Below are positions 46,693-58,697 of a stretch of 64,000 nucleotides of DNA, one piece after another. This stretch comes from Cladorrhinum sp. PSN259 (Eukaryota > Ascomycota > Sordariomycetes > Sordariales > Podosporaceae), in the NCBI GenBank assembly GCA_033725935.1, contig MU867060.1, positions 1,144,922-1,208,921 on the forward strand, in the 5' to 3' direction. The notes under the pieces were generated by a model that had not been told where the DNA came from, did no database searches, and saw only the letters and a program-made list of their open reading frames with translations. Both the position numbers and the translations under genes were made by a program. How positions within the stretch are numbered: the first letter of the stretch is position 1; each line of letters opens with the position of its first letter.

Positions 46693-49600
46693 ATGATTGC
46701 AACCAGTATACCATGTGAGCTCCCTCGGGGACAGTCTTTGCCACTTATCATCTGCAACCATATATTGTTTGTGTCAGGACTCAGTGTCGTTGTCATCCGG
46801 TGTCAGAGCTAGATTGGGTAGGTCGGCAAGTAAAATTGGGGTACAATGCTGTGCTTCGTGTCTTGTTGTTCATGCAGTGAGAAGCTGGCGTAGAGGTGTC
46901 TTCGGGGTGCTCGCAACAGCTTCGTCCTTGTTCTGTGGCCACGGTTTAGCGGTAGGTACCTAGAGCCTTGGGATGAACGTTGAGAAACCTAGAAGTACAA
47001 TACATATTTGATATGTGTTTCTTGCAGATACGTACCATGGGCTTGAGCTTGGCTTGCTGAACTCGGGAATGTCACAGACAACGAAAGCAACAACCAACAG
47101 GGGCGCCAGCAGTGATTCACAAGCCTGAATCAATCCGGAGCAGGCGATTGTGAGATCGGAGGGAAGTTGAACTAGAGGGAGTCAAAAAATTCTAGGCACC
47201 TTGGTTGTGCGTAGCCTGAGAGGAATTTCTGTCAGTCAGGTAGGCGATGTTGTGGAAGGCACGATGAAGAATCTCCACCTCAGATTTCTGTGCCTGTCAG
47301 GTCTTCTTTTCTCCAAAGACCGTACCAGCACCATCTCCAATCAAATTCTCAAATCTATCTGCTATCTCGGTTCTGCCTATCTGGAGTGCATACATCCTTT
47401 CCTGAATGCCTGTCACCGAAACTTGTCATGATTTGTAACCATGGGTCTTTTTGATTGCACCATATATCTCTCCCCCCCTTTTATCAAAGCCAAAATCTAT
47501 CTTATGGATGGGCCAGATCTCCCGTGAGCACAGTGAGTAGGAGGTGGCATACATACTGGTCCATCCTGATTTCTCGGCTCCCACGTTTCACTGGCCGCTC
47601 ATCATCTTCCTGGATCATGGTAGGTTGCCTTAGCCCAATCCTAGTAACTTATCCAAGCTTCGATCTGCTCAAGCAACCAAGCGTCTCCAAGCGGAACCTT
47701 ACGTGGGGCATTCATCATCTGATATTCAGTATCACCAACATATGGTGGTTGGAGGGATCCAATACCGACGTGTTAAAAATTCCAGAAGTTTGAGCTGCAA
47801 CTGCCTTGCCTCCCTCCTTCTTGCAGGCCACACCAGAAAATGTGATCCTGTATGCCAGAAACCGAGGAGCCAGAACTTCTAGTTCATCTCCGGTTACTCC
47901 CCCCCGCGGCGAGGCCGAGATTACCTACAGTAGACTTGATGATCATCTCCTCAGCACATGACCAGGAGCGTCATGCGTATAATCAGTTATATCAACCAAA
48001 CTCATGCAGATTCCAGTAGCTGTTATCATTGGAAATAACCAAAGATGAAGCATGTCCGGACGGTATGAACCCTTTAACCTTTTCTGGGAATCCCTAGCGA
48101 ACGTTCAAGGACGAACCACTTGGTGCCCGAGACGCAAGCAGACCAAGCATCATCCACAGCTCCATAGAGTACCAAAGGCCCATCTAAGGGGTTATCACAT
48201 CAGTATCAATTCGCACTTGGATTTCTTGAAACAACCAGCCCCAAAGGTTCGCAAGGAAAGCACTGCAGGAATAGGTGGACATACAAAAATAGTCTCCAAC
48301 GAGCAAGTGACTCCATGACAGACTAGCACAGTAAAATTACGTAGCAATATTGAGATCACAGCGTCCACTAGCCCTGCTGTTGTGATTCCCTTTCTCTCCG
48401 AGTCATCCTCATCACGAGGATCGGAGCGCCACTATTTTGTTTCCAAGAGCAACCGGGTGGTCGGATGGTCGGATAGTCCTTATACGAAGCGGTCCGAAGT
48501 CCTAGGCAAACCTCTACCGGAGTTATGACTCGAAACGAGAGTTCTAGATTTCCAGATTGATGTGATGATTTCCAAACAGCGCCACGATACGGCGAGGTCA
48601 CCCGGCGTTGGAGGGTGTGAGAAAGCCTCTCAATCTCACACTGCGAACGTTTTCTGTCCGGTTGGATGAAGTGATCACCGACCCTAATCTGCAGGTCCCG
48701 CTCTATGTGGTCGAACCCAGGCCGTGGTGGCGTTGAGAGTCGTACCGAGATTCCCCATGTGGGAAGTTCTGGAGTTGTTGGTGAATGTTGACGTTGAGAC
48801 GAGCATCAGCTATCAAAACTACTGAGAGATAATCCTTGGCAGGGTCTCCCCAAGATAAGCGTGAAGCCCTAGCTCTCGTCGAATCGAGAAGCAGAAGTGC
48901 AACTTGTGCGCTCTCATTCGTTCGCAGGATCCTGGTGCTGACAAGGGTGAGCTCATTACCTGATCTGGGATAGCATGCTAGTATAGTGTAAGTTGATCGA
49001 AACAGGCTTGGAGAGTGTCACAGAAGCTCTCTGGAGATATTGACAAAAACCTGGCTCTCACCCGCAGTGTAATTACGAAGTAGCGTGTGTGATAAGTCTC
49101 GATCATCGCAGGCAAGATCGACAGCCGTCGGTTGGGTACCAACTGCGCAAAACTTGGGATAATTCTACACTACACTACGATGAAGTCAGAGGCAAAGCCA
49201 AGATGAGACACACAGCAGTAGCCATAGCTCCATGCATTCGTCAAATCCGGGGTAGCCCCGCGAGACCCGTCAGTGCCGTCTAACGGGAGTAGCCTCAAGG
49301 GCCGAGAAAAAAAAAGGCGAGATAAAACAGGCTTGTGGACTGGGACGTGATTCCGATCTTCATTGGACAAAAGGGCTGACGATGATATTCGCTTGTGGGT
49401 AGCCCATTTCCGCGCTATGCGACACGCGCCGGCCGATCCCGCACTAGCACAAAACCGAACAAAGACGTCAAAGGAGATTAAATTCATACAAGACGGTGGA
49501 AATCGGGTCAGCATGGCTATCAGGTTGCGCGCCCGGGGAGATGAAAGTTGAAGCTGGAAAACGGGTGGCTGCAACATTGCAATTGACAAGGATCAGTCAT

Positions 49601-49849
49601 GAGGAAAGATGGTGGCCACACACTTTGTGTGAAACAACACGTAGCGGATGGGAACTTTTGTGATGGTGTGAAGACAGGGGCTGCCCCAACAAGGCATTTC
49701 GTGCGCAGCCCACACCCTTCCAACTTTTTGCTTTCCCGATGATGTGGTTTAGGTTGTGGAACTGTTGATGGAAGGAGCCTGGTTGATGGTGGTGATTCGC
49801 TGATAAAACAGCCAGTGAGCTGTCGTCGAATCCTTGAAGTGTTTGCATT

Positions 49850-50138
49850 TTGAACCACTCACAAGACTCAAATTGCCAACCTTCCGGTGCTTCTCATCCA
49901 AACGATTTCTACTAAACCATTGCACAGCCTCGCGCGCCTTTTGTTCGAGAGTCGATGCGGACAGGTGGCGCAGCGGCTCTTCCAGGTTTTTGAAAGAGGT
50001 CAGCAAGTCGGCAGCTTCGGCAGACAGATCAGACACCCAACAGAGGGGGAAGAAGAGAGACAACGCATCCTGCGTCTGGATGATACATCGTGTCGTCACC
50101 CATCGGATTTGTGATTCATGCGTCGACGAGTCCTGCAT
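49850..50138 (-). CDS. Possible exon of a small unrecognised gene (tentative)
   Basis: On the minus strand an ATG at 50136-50138 opens a frame whose codons for SAEAADLLTSFKNLEEPLRH and the following TLEQKAREAVQWFSRNRLDE look like an amphipathic helical protein rather than noise. After KVGNLSL comes a good donor (GTGAGT, about 49861-49866), and a TATATATA lies about 35 bp upstream of the ATG. Unspliced, the frame ends at about 49749. I could not find a convincing second exon, though a branch and acceptor-like CTGAT...TTGCAG occurs near 49580-49600. It may be a real small gene, a remnant, or chance. Confidence 0.2.
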
Positions 50139-52119
50139 CTGTTTTGGTGTCCTTCGTGTTTGCGATATATATCCTTAGTGCGTGTTGAGCATTTTTCAAC
50201 TTATTAATAAGACCATCAAGTATTATGATGCCAACCAAGCGCAGAAAGTTCCTTCGTTACGGCCCCAATCACAAGTCAGCTCGGTCAACCGTTTCGCCGC
50301 GGAGACAATACCGACGCTACCATGGGTACGGCACAGTGTTACACCTGACGGTATTTGGGGTGGAGGGGTACGCAGTCACCCAGTGGGAGGGACTCCATGG
50401 ACTGTGACAGACAACGGGCACTCCAAGACTGAGACCACCACGGCCCCGTGACCCAGGACAGACCCGATCTCTCAGCCTCGATGGATCAGTGGACTGTTCT
50501 TCCTCGATTATCTTGCCGACCGCTGATGGAACGCGTGCGGACATGGAATTCCTCGGCGTCGGCTGGGTTGACGTTCATCAGGTTGGGCTTCAGACGAGGT
50601 TGCGAAGACGGCAGCCCGGTGGAGCCTTCTGGATGGCGGTCTCCAACCTTTGGTCCACACCGACTTTTGGGCTCCAATGGATGCGCTGGCCTCGCCTCGT
50701 CACGCCCCAATGGGATCTGGCCTGGACTGCATGTTTGCCTGATCTGCTTTTGTTGAGGAATCTAGGAAAAAAGCCATATGTATCCAGTCTGAGGAGCTGA
50801 GAGAGGATGGATGCCACCGGGTATCGCCCGTGGTTCCTTAGGAACCCTGAGGTCAGTTCGTATTGTGGGCGACGTTGCTCAAGCTAAATTTAGGCAAACC
50901 ACAGAAGCACAACAGCGACAGCTGGAGTTGTTGCGAGGTGAGCGTGAAAGTGAGAGAGGGAGTGTGTTATCAAGTACCCTATGCCGATCTTTGCACTCTC
51001 CACCTGCCTGTCCAGGCTGTCCCATACATGACGGAGTCTGGAGCACGGATAGTGCGGTTTTGGTCCCGACATGTCTTAGAAGGCTCATTACCGTCGTCAT
51101 GTTTCTCGTCAGGAGCCGGGGAGGGCATGTCCTCAGCCTGTCACTTGTCATCAGTAAATATAGTCGTATTCATGATGGGTGTGCGGGAGAGTCGCGTTGG
51201 CGCATCCGGAGCCAAGATAATGTCGCGTAACAAATGTCACGTCATCCAGAAAGGATATCAAAAAAAAGGAAAGGAAAGCAGATGCAGCAACGACAAGACC
51301 TGTATGAAGCTGAGAAACTGAAGATGTTTGGTCTAACTGCGTGACCTGTATCCGTAGTGTAGGTATAACCAGTATCAATTTGTGGCCTGTCTCTGCCCAC
51401 CGGGCTCAACCGCTGTTGTGTGTGTATCTGCCAGGCAAGGCAGCAAAGCGTGTCGGTTGGTCCCAATATGGTGGTGTAAGAGAAATCTGAAAAGCGGTAC
51501 GCGTCGCGCCCCAAACGGAGTTTTGCTTTTGCTTGTTTCTTTTTTTCCTTCTTTTTGTTTTCCATGCCCTGGCCTGGCCACGAAATAATTGGCACTGCAA
51601 AAGCAACACTGTCAATACTGACTCCACCACAACTTCGCCATTCCATAAGATTTTGAGCTCATTTTTGTCGCATTATAACCCTGAGAGGATTTATCCTTCC
51701 TGTACCTGGTTTTAAACGATATAAGAACTTGCTAAGGAATTATAGGTATTAATGGATATTTCGAGCTAACGAGCGGTTACGTACTGTGTAAGTGGGGATA
51801 AAGTTGATCTTTCATTGCCGATTATTTCGTGGCCAGGGTGGTGGGAGGTTGCGGTGCGTCGAAATGGTCGCCCCGCAAAGATGCACTTTCCTTGCAGCGA
51901 CACCCCCTCCTTCCCACCGCACAGGTTCGGAGCTGGACCCCTCCTTCCTCACCCCCGCCAGCCACTTGGGAAAGAAACCTGCAAAAATCTGCTAGGTTCT
52001 GCGGGTCGCCCCACTTTCGAGCTGATTCATCCAACCAAATCCTGCAGTTAAAGAACTCTGTTCGCGCCCTCAAATCATCTTTCGCCTCTCCCTCGTCTCT
52101 CCTCCTTTCCCTCGCACAA

Positions 52120-52138
52120 CCAATCAACCACCCAATCG
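52120..52138 (+). promoter_or_regulatory. Paired CCAAT boxes upstream of hap2
   Basis: CCAATCA at 52120-52126 and CCAATCG at 52132-52138 lie 12 bp apart in the presumed hap2 upstream or leader region; further CCAAT or ATTGG words occur at 52475, 53130, 53246, 53291 and 54464. HAP2 is a subunit of the CCAAT-binding complex, so autoregulation is possible, but the total number is only slightly above chance for this length. Confidence 0.3.
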
Positions 52139-54796
52139 TTCACTCCACTGTCAAGCGTTCCAGCCTGGGTGGGCAGCCGATCCGACAACCCAAAAATTAT
52201 TCGTCAAATCAACGGCCGCGCTCGCGCGACCTCTCTGATCATCATTACCAAACCGCAGCCCAATAAGGTCTCTCGAAAGCCACCACCGCAAAGTCTATTC
52301 AAAAACACTTCTGATTTTTGACACCCTCTCGCTTGCGCACTTTATCCGTACTCCGGCTCAGGGCAGCGTTTGATTTTTTGGGGGCTCTGCCAGGTGAAGG
52401 CTCAGCCCGAATTCCAGCAAAATCCCGCCGGTGAACATCGACCGAGTGGCCCACCGCCTGCAAAGCCCATTCTCATTGGCTGCAGCAATCCCGCCGTGCG
52501 CTCACCTTCCCTTGTTTTGCGAGTGGCGCAGTCAGCCCTGCAGCGAACAGCAGTACAGCAGTGAACTCTCAAGGTATGCTTCCCTAGCTTTCTAGAGTTT
52601 ATGATCTTATGTTGTGTGTCCCGTCCGCCATCCGCATCCACATCGCCCATCACGTTCAAGGACTTTCATGAACCCAACCCAGCTAGAGCTGGCCTGTCAA
52701 CCTGTCACCTTGACAATTTGCAAGGGGACAGACTTGGCACCTCCGTGGTTCACTGATGCCCATGGATGTGGTGATGCAATGCACAAACCCAGCCTCCCTC
52801 CTCAAGGCAGTTTTTCCCCAACCTCAGGCAGGACGGGGAAGGATGATGGATGATGGGCGGGTCATCGGAACCGGCCCAGCTCCATGCTGTTTGAAAGAGG
52901 CAAAGCCCACTCACACAATTTTGCCACAGACACTGCTTTTGGATCGACTTTGAAAAACGCAAGATCGTCTGGTATCCACAGTGAGCTCCCAAGAAGGCCA
53001 GCCGAGCGCAAAAAGGAAACCCAAGATTTTGTAAGGAGTTATATGCCAGCTTTCGCAACCCCTGCGACACCAACGAACCGAGAAGAAAACACCACTCCCA
53101 AAGGTCGCCAGTCCTGGTTCAGCCTCACCATTGGCCGCTGTCAAGTCCCGTGATAAACCTTCCCTGCGGAGGTCAATCAAGACGAATTTCCTCGACGTTC
53201 AATCACAACGAGGGCGCCATTATTCAAATCTCAGGTCCATAATTGCCAATTAGTCCCGGCCCTACCAACGGATAGTGGTGCTTGTGCAACATTGGTCCAG
53301 AGCTCTTGTAAGTTACCCCATCGAGCTACCTTGGTTTTGTTTCAAGATGTTAGTCGGCCGGGGATTCCCTTTTCTTCCCGCTTGACGGCGCTTCTGGGTC
53401 TTCCCGCATCCGCAGCCTGGACTCCAGGTCTGGGCAACCAGTGGACTGCTTTATTTCAGCCCAGAATTGCTTCCCTTTTCATTCTTTTCATGCGCATTCT
53501 CTCTGACGATACTAACACATTGCTAGCCTGAAGCACCTTAAATAGCAACCACAGCCAGCACAATTTGCTGACCAAAGCCCAGCTTGTTTGTGGCACTCCG
53601 AGACACGGTACGTGTGCCTATCTTTTCCTTGTTCCTTTTTTCTTCTTCTTTTTCTTTTCTTTCCTTTTGGTCCAGGGGTCACTTCAAGTCGATTTTACCT
53701 GCAACGGTACACTGGTGTAATGATTCGTAGACCACCCGGAGTCACAAGAAGGAGTTCTCGTTACGCAAGGTTGAGCCTCCTGATTTCGTCGTCTATACTG
53801 GTGACGACGGCGAACTAGACAAAAGAGCGGTTTCAAGCGAACCGCCTGACTGCAGCCTTGCATTTGGTGCTCATCATGGCTGTACGAATACAAACGGCAT
53901 CAGGCTTTCCCTCCTGTTCAGATGCTCAGTGGGCTCTGCTTTCCACGTCTCGGCTCTCTTTCCTGCATCATCCCCTCCTTCTCGGCGCTGACACCCTTGT
54001 TTGGACCGCTGAGTTGGTCGACAAGGTGGTGGGCCTGGCTCGTGCATATTCCGTCATGCATGCCAGCGCATCAGACTGACTGGCCCAAGGCGCCAAAAAC
54101 CGAGACGGTACCCACCATTCAAGGGCGCCCTCCCCCAGTTCTTTTACCCTGGCGTTTTGACTTATATACATTTGCGACCACAGACTAACACGACGTTTGA
54201 TAGTCGATTTGTGGAAGATCAAAGCAAGAAAGAACGACACAACAATCGTCTGCAACCTCTCCCACGAGATTTTCTACCCACAGAGCCGTTCGGCTATCAA
54301 GCAAATTCCACGCGCGAATCAGGTTGCTATCCGGGCAACTTCAGACTGTTTCCTCCGGCCCTTCCTCACGTGGCTGCGCTGGTCCACGCCATCTCTTGAT
54401 CCTTGAACTGAGCCACCCAAGTTCTGCCCCGCGATACATCAGCCTGCATATGCTGCGGTGCGACCAATTGCACTGTTCGGCTACCATTCAATCAACTGCC
54501 AACGCATCACTCCAATAGATTGGGTGTACATCCAGCCCAACTCGCCAGGTACAGAGTGACTTTGGGACCATCCCCACCACCGAGCCCAAATAGATCAGGG
54601 CCTTTAATCTCTATCATCGGACCTGAGATCCTTGGGATTGATTTTGAGTGGTAATCAACATCGTACTGCAGCAATCACAGACTTCCTACCCTTTTTTTTG
54701 CGACCAACTTGCGCTAAACCAAACACTCACCTTGATTTGCACGAACGCGACTATTTGCGATTCGTGTTGACGATTTGTCGGTAAATTCCCCACAGG

Positions 54797-55759
54797 ATGA
54801 TGGAATACGCGCAATACCAACAACCACAACAGAGTGCACATTCACAACCACACATTCAAACCGGTTACCCAAGCTCCACAGGCGGAAACAGCATCACCTC
54901 TCCACAGCACGGTGTTCAAACCTCACCAATTCTTCCATCACAACATCAGCAACAATCACCAACCCAGAGCCACAACATGTATCAAGCACAGTACGCCGTA
55001 CCTCAACAAAACATCCACTATGGCATGCCGGGGATCCAAGCAGCCGCCATGGCAGCAACAGCTGCCGCTTCAGGTTCTTCATATCCCTACATGTCTTCGG
55101 ACCCAAGCATACAGCAGTCTCCGAGGATGGGGGGTGTCAACCCAAAGAAGGATGTCAGGGCAGGCCAAGATCCTCGGTCGCCGCAGATGAACAACATCTC
55201 TGCGCAGCGACGGATGAGTCAGGTTGCCAGTCCTGCTGTTGCCAATGCGCCGACGATGAACCCGCCAACCATGATGAATCACAACGGAGGGAGAGCGGCA
55301 GTCCAAACCCCGATGACAGCTACACAGCAGATGCCGCCACCACAAATGCCACCACCGCCCTCTCCCGAAGTTGCTTCGGGGGCTGTTGAAGAATCACCAC
55401 TCTATGTCAATGCCAAGCAATTTCACCGGATCCTCAAGCGTAGAGTCGCTCGTCAGAGGCTGGAGGAACAACTCAGGCTTACTAGCAAAGGCCGGAGACC
55501 TTACCTTCACGAGTCGAGACATAACCACGCGATGCGCCGTCCCCGTGGCCCAGGTGGGCGATTTTTGACCGCCGAAGAGGTAGCCCAGATGGAAAAGAAG
55601 GGACAACTCGACGGCAAGTCAGACGGATCTGAGGTTACCTCTACCAAGACGTCAACAGGCGCGACGAAACGGAAATCTGATGGCGCTTCGGCTTCAGCAT
55701 CCAAGAAGGCCAAGCGGGTAGCCGTGACGCCTGAGGACGAAGACGAAGACGACGAATGA
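54797..55759 (+). CDS. hap2: CCAAT-binding complex subunit HAP2 / NF-YA
   Basis: A 320-residue single frame from the first of two ATGs (54797) to TGA at 55757. The N-terminal 190 residues are Gln/Ser/Pro/Met-rich, the usual activation region. The conserved NF-YA core spans about residues 197-262: EESPLYVNAKQFHRILKRR forms the subunit-interaction helix A1, and GRRPYLHESRHNHAMRRPRG with GRF forms the linker and DNA-binding helix A2, with the invariant His, Arg and Gly residues kept. The C-terminus is Lys/Ser-rich with KKAKR and a final acidic run. HAP2 confers CCAAT specificity on the HAP3/HAP5 histone-fold dimer. The ATG lies directly after a CCCCACAG, which could be the acceptor of an intron in the 5' UTR. 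Confidence 0.96.
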   Translation: MMEYAQYQQPQQSAHSQPHIQTGYPSSTGGNSITSPQHGVQTSPILPSQHQQQSPTQSHNMYQAQYAVPQQNIHYGMPGIQAAAMAATAAASGSSYPYMSSDPSIQQSPRMGGVNPKKDVRAGQDPRSPQMNNISAQRRMSQVASPAVANAPTMNPPTMMNHNGGRAAVQTPMTATQQMPPPQMPPPPSPEVASGAVEESPLYVNAKQFHRILKRRVARQRLEEQLRLTSKGRRPYLHESRHNHAMRRPRGPGGRFLTAEEVAQMEKKGQLDGKSDGSEVTSTKTSTGATKRKSDGASASASKKAKRVAVTPEDEDEDDE

Positions 55760-57133
55760 AGGGAGTAGAGAGCAGTGTTTTTTTTGGGGCTTGTTTTTGC
55801 ACACAACGTCCAAAACGATGCATTTGAACTCTATATACCCCATTTCGTTTGTTGATGTTGAAGGGTCATGAAGTTATGACAGACACCCTACTCTTGTTTA
55901 TCGACATTGGGATCGTTGCTGGCGAACCGTGTATAGTCTTTGGCGAGGAGTCTTTGGGGTCAGTTGGCAAGTCGTGGGCTGAATGTTTTTTTCTTCAACT
56001 CAGATTGGGCAACAATTTATTTCTAGCTTTCTGTTCATGGTTGTTCATAGCGCTAGCATCAGCACTTGCGACTTTTTCGGAAGGCAAACACACGTTCCTT
56101 TTCTACTCTTTCACTTTCGGATAACACATATACTTTGCCTCACAGCAACAAGCAAACAAAGCATAGCAGGGTCGGTTGATGGGGCGGACTGAGGTTTTGG
56201 GAGCGAACGGTTTGACAGGAACGGGGCGGATGGGCGGCGCTTATTCTTTTTACTTTTCATGACTGGAAATGGGAAGGGAAGGGAAGATTGTGCATTACGG
56301 ATTTTGAATGGGATACGATGGATACCCCCCTCTCATACCCAGGGCCCCATTTGTGATTTTGGTCTTGTGGCGCTCTTTCTTTTCAGCGTAATCTATTTAT
56401 TGATCTGTGTTTTCTTTTCTTTTGTTCTTTTCCCTTAGTTTTATATGTCTGGATATGGTCTGGTCACCTATCGAGTGGGTGTGTTTCCTGGAAAAAAAAA
56501 AGAAACAAAAGACTGGATGTTAGATATTTCTCAATGACCAATCCGCCGCCGGATATGAATTGAAACGATTTGAATCAAGGTTCCCTGTGTGTCGATTGGA
56601 TGAAGTACATACATGTAAGTTCAGTAGGATCCCGTCCGACGGCAACCAGCCGATTTGATCAACCACTGAGGGGTCAGTGCAATGAAATACACCAAAACGG
56701 AATGAAGTAGCCTCTCGGGGATTTTTTGTCTTATCTTTCCCCCTGGTTGTGTTTCTTTCCCAAATCGGTTGAAAGTTTGCTTGGGGAGTTTTTGGTGGAC
56801 TGCTGTCACCTGTGATTCGTGATTGTCAAAAGGGTTCCTCACCCAACCCACCACGAACTGTTTTAAAAGAGACGGGTCGATTTTCCTGTGGCTTCCAGCC
56901 TTGGATTTAAGGCAGCCAACCTGACAACCAAAGCTGGAAAATTGTGGGGTCCATTTGTTCCGTTAGGTTCCCCAGCACATCATCCTCGTCGCTCTCAGCA
57001 AGCTCAAGCATTGTTGCTGCTACTGCTTCAACAGGTCACATTTCTCACATTAGAAAAGCAAAACAACAAAAGGCTTTCCGGTTAGCGCAATTTGGCTTGA
57101 TTCCAAGGGCCGCGATAAATTATAATTTCAACA
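55760..57133 (+). other. Intergenic: hap2 3' region and lsm2 promoter
   Basis: 1.4 kb with no gene. The proximal part is presumably the hap2 3' UTR (T-rich runs). The lsm2 leader region before 57134 contains C/T-rich and GCT-rich sequence. No element is clear. Confidence 0.55.
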
Positions 57134-58017
57134 ATGTTGTTTTTCAGGTATGTTGAAATTCTGTTATCTGTGCAGTCAGTGAATCCGTTTGTTTCGTTGG
57201 CAAAGATGCTGGCTTTGGGTTTTGCTTGGCGGGGGGGGGGAAGGGGTTTGTGTTCACTGGTCTGGTGGTGGTGGTGGTGGTGTTCTCATCATCAACGTTC
57301 AGGTGTGGTCCATCATCAGTTCAGACCTTGCAAACTTGCAAAACCAACGAGGGGATTTTTTATGAGAAGGGCAAGAGAAACCATTACATTGTTGATTCTA
57401 TATGTTACACCATAAGATGGATGGATGGATCGACGGAAAGAAGGAAGAGCAAAATGACATGACATGACACCACACCCTATTTCAAGCAACCTTTTTTTGT
57501 TTTTATATACCTTACCCCTCCTCACACTCACCCCCTTTTTCATAACTTGTACAACAGACTGACCTGTGATATACACACACGACGACAGCTTCTTCAAAAC
57601 GCTCATCGACCACGAGGTCACGGTCGAGCTAAAGAACGACATCCGAATCCGCGGCGTCCTCAAGAGCGTGGACCAGTACCTCAACATCAAGCTCGACAAT
57701 ATCCAGGTTGTTGATGAGCTCAAGTATCCTCATCTTGTGAGTCTTTTTCTTAAATAAACATCTCAATAAAACAAGTACTCAATGAAACTCATATTTCTTT
57801 TTTAGAGCGCCGTCAAAAATGTCTTTATCCGCGGTTCGGTCGTGAGATATGTCCATTTACCGTCAAACTCTGTGGACGTTCAGTTGTTGGAGGACGCGAC
57901 TAGGAGAGGTCAGTTTTCTTTTTCCCCTTTCCCCGGGTACAAAGATGTGAGAGAGGAGAGATTTGCTGATATTGTGATAAAACAGAGGTTGCAAATGCGG
58001 CGGCCAAGGCTAAGTAA
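57134..58017 (+). CDS. lsm2: U6 snRNA-associated Sm-like protein LSm2 (four exons)
   Basis: Exons 57134-57147, 57589-57736, 57806-57908 and 57986-58017 (introns 441, 69 and 77 nt) give 98 residues. The first exon is only 14 nt (ATG TTG TTT TTC AG) and joins to give MLFFSFFKTLIDHEVTVELK, the canonical LSm2 start. The Sm1 motif contains DIRIRGVLKSVDQYLNIKLD; Sm2 contains KNVFIRGSVVRYVHLP. LSm2 is part of the LSm2-8 ring on U6 snRNA in the nucleus and the LSm1-7 ring in mRNA decay. The first intron is much longer than any other in the window and contains GGT repeats, T runs and a TATATA about 80 nt before the second exon. A reading starting inside that intron would lack the conserved MLFFS start, so the four-exon model is preferred. 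Confidence 0.93.
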
Positions 58018-58544
58018 GTGAGTTAGAGTCGGGAAGGGATGAAGAAGGGAGAAAGACAAAAAGATCAATTAGTGCAAGGGGGGAAATAGAGGAGAGAAGC
58101 AGCAATATTGCGTTGGTTTTTTTTTTCTTTCTTCAAGAATTTAAAGACGAAAAAGGAGAAGTTTTAATTCTCGAGGGGGCGAGCGAGGTCCACGAGGAAG
58201 AAAGGAAGGGAGGGAGGGAGAGTGTAGGAAAGGGGGTTCAGAGGAAGAAGATGCATGACATAACCACACAGCAACGTGGACTGATAAAGAATTATTATTT
58301 AACGGAATTTGCAGTAAACCTGTTGAACCGACCCCGCAAGAACCAAATACAATTTGTGCAAACCCGTTTTATTTTATTTTTTTAACTGTTCCCCAAAACA
58401 TAAAGTAGAATATTCAAACTCCTATTCCTAATCATCATATCATGTTGTTATTTATGTTTCTTTATTTCGAACTCCCACTAAATAAACTCTGTTACATAGC
58501 CGCAAGTAACAGGTTGAATATATATCCAACGAAAAAAAAAGCCA
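58018..58544 (+). other. Intergenic: lsm2 3' region and tRNA upstream
   Basis: About 530 bp with no gene; A/T-rich toward the tRNA, with AATAAA words near 58480. A TATATAT at about 58519-58525 lies roughly 25 bp upstream of the tRNA, a position used by TBP at many fungal tRNA genes. Confidence 0.5.
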
Positions 58545-58683
58545 GGGAGCTTGGCTCAGTTGGAAGAGCGCAGGTCTCATATGAATGTTCTTCCTTCTCT
58601 AGAAAGAAAAGAAAAAAAATATATGATCTGGTTTAACATCAGAAGTAATCCTGAGGTCGTGAGTTCGAGCCTCACAGTTCCCA
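58545..58683 (+). tRNA. Elongator tRNA-Met (CAU) with a 66-nt intron
   Basis: The 5' half is 58545-58581 and the 3' half 58648-58683. The acceptor GGGAGCT pairs with AGTTCCC (one G-U), the D stem is GCTC/GAGC, the T stem is GTGAG/CTCAC with loop TTCGAGC, and the discriminator is A. The anticodon loop is CTCATAA with anticodon CAT at 58578-58580. The 31-39 U-U mismatch also occurs in yeast elongator Met tRNA. The intron (58582-58647) begins after position 37 as in all nuclear pre-tRNAs, and contains TATGA (58622-58626), which can pair with TCATA of the anticodon region. The A box TGGCTCAGTTGG and B box AGTTCGAGCC fit consensus. It lies between convergent lsm2 and PSO2. Confidence 0.93.
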
Positions 58684-58691
58684 TTTCTTTC

Positions 58692-58697
58692 TTTTTT
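58692..58697 (+). terminator. RNA polymerase III terminator of tRNA-Met
   Basis: Six consecutive T residues on the sense strand, 9 bases after the tRNA 3' end, with a weaker T tract just before. Confidence 0.75.

Larger units (their letters stand above)
42804..54796. other. About 12 kb without a convincing gene, left of hap2
   Basis: No family is recognised on either strand. The longest frame, 237 codons at 45531-46244 (GTG start), lacks protein-like composition or motifs. A (GTT)32 repeat sits at 46597-46692. A minus-strand segment at 49850-50138 looks more protein-like and is listed separately. Sequence near 48640-48720 gives a short frame with a peptide-like stretch (about 30 codons) that stops at once, possibly a decayed exon or chance. 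The right 2-3 kb probably contain the hap2 promoter and leader, with several CCAAT or ATTGG words. Confidence 0.45.

Noticed and set aside
42938..48550. 15-base word GACTCGAAACGAGAG shared at about 42938 and 48528
   Set aside because: One or two 15-base matches are expected by chance in a 64-kb window; flanks are unrelated.
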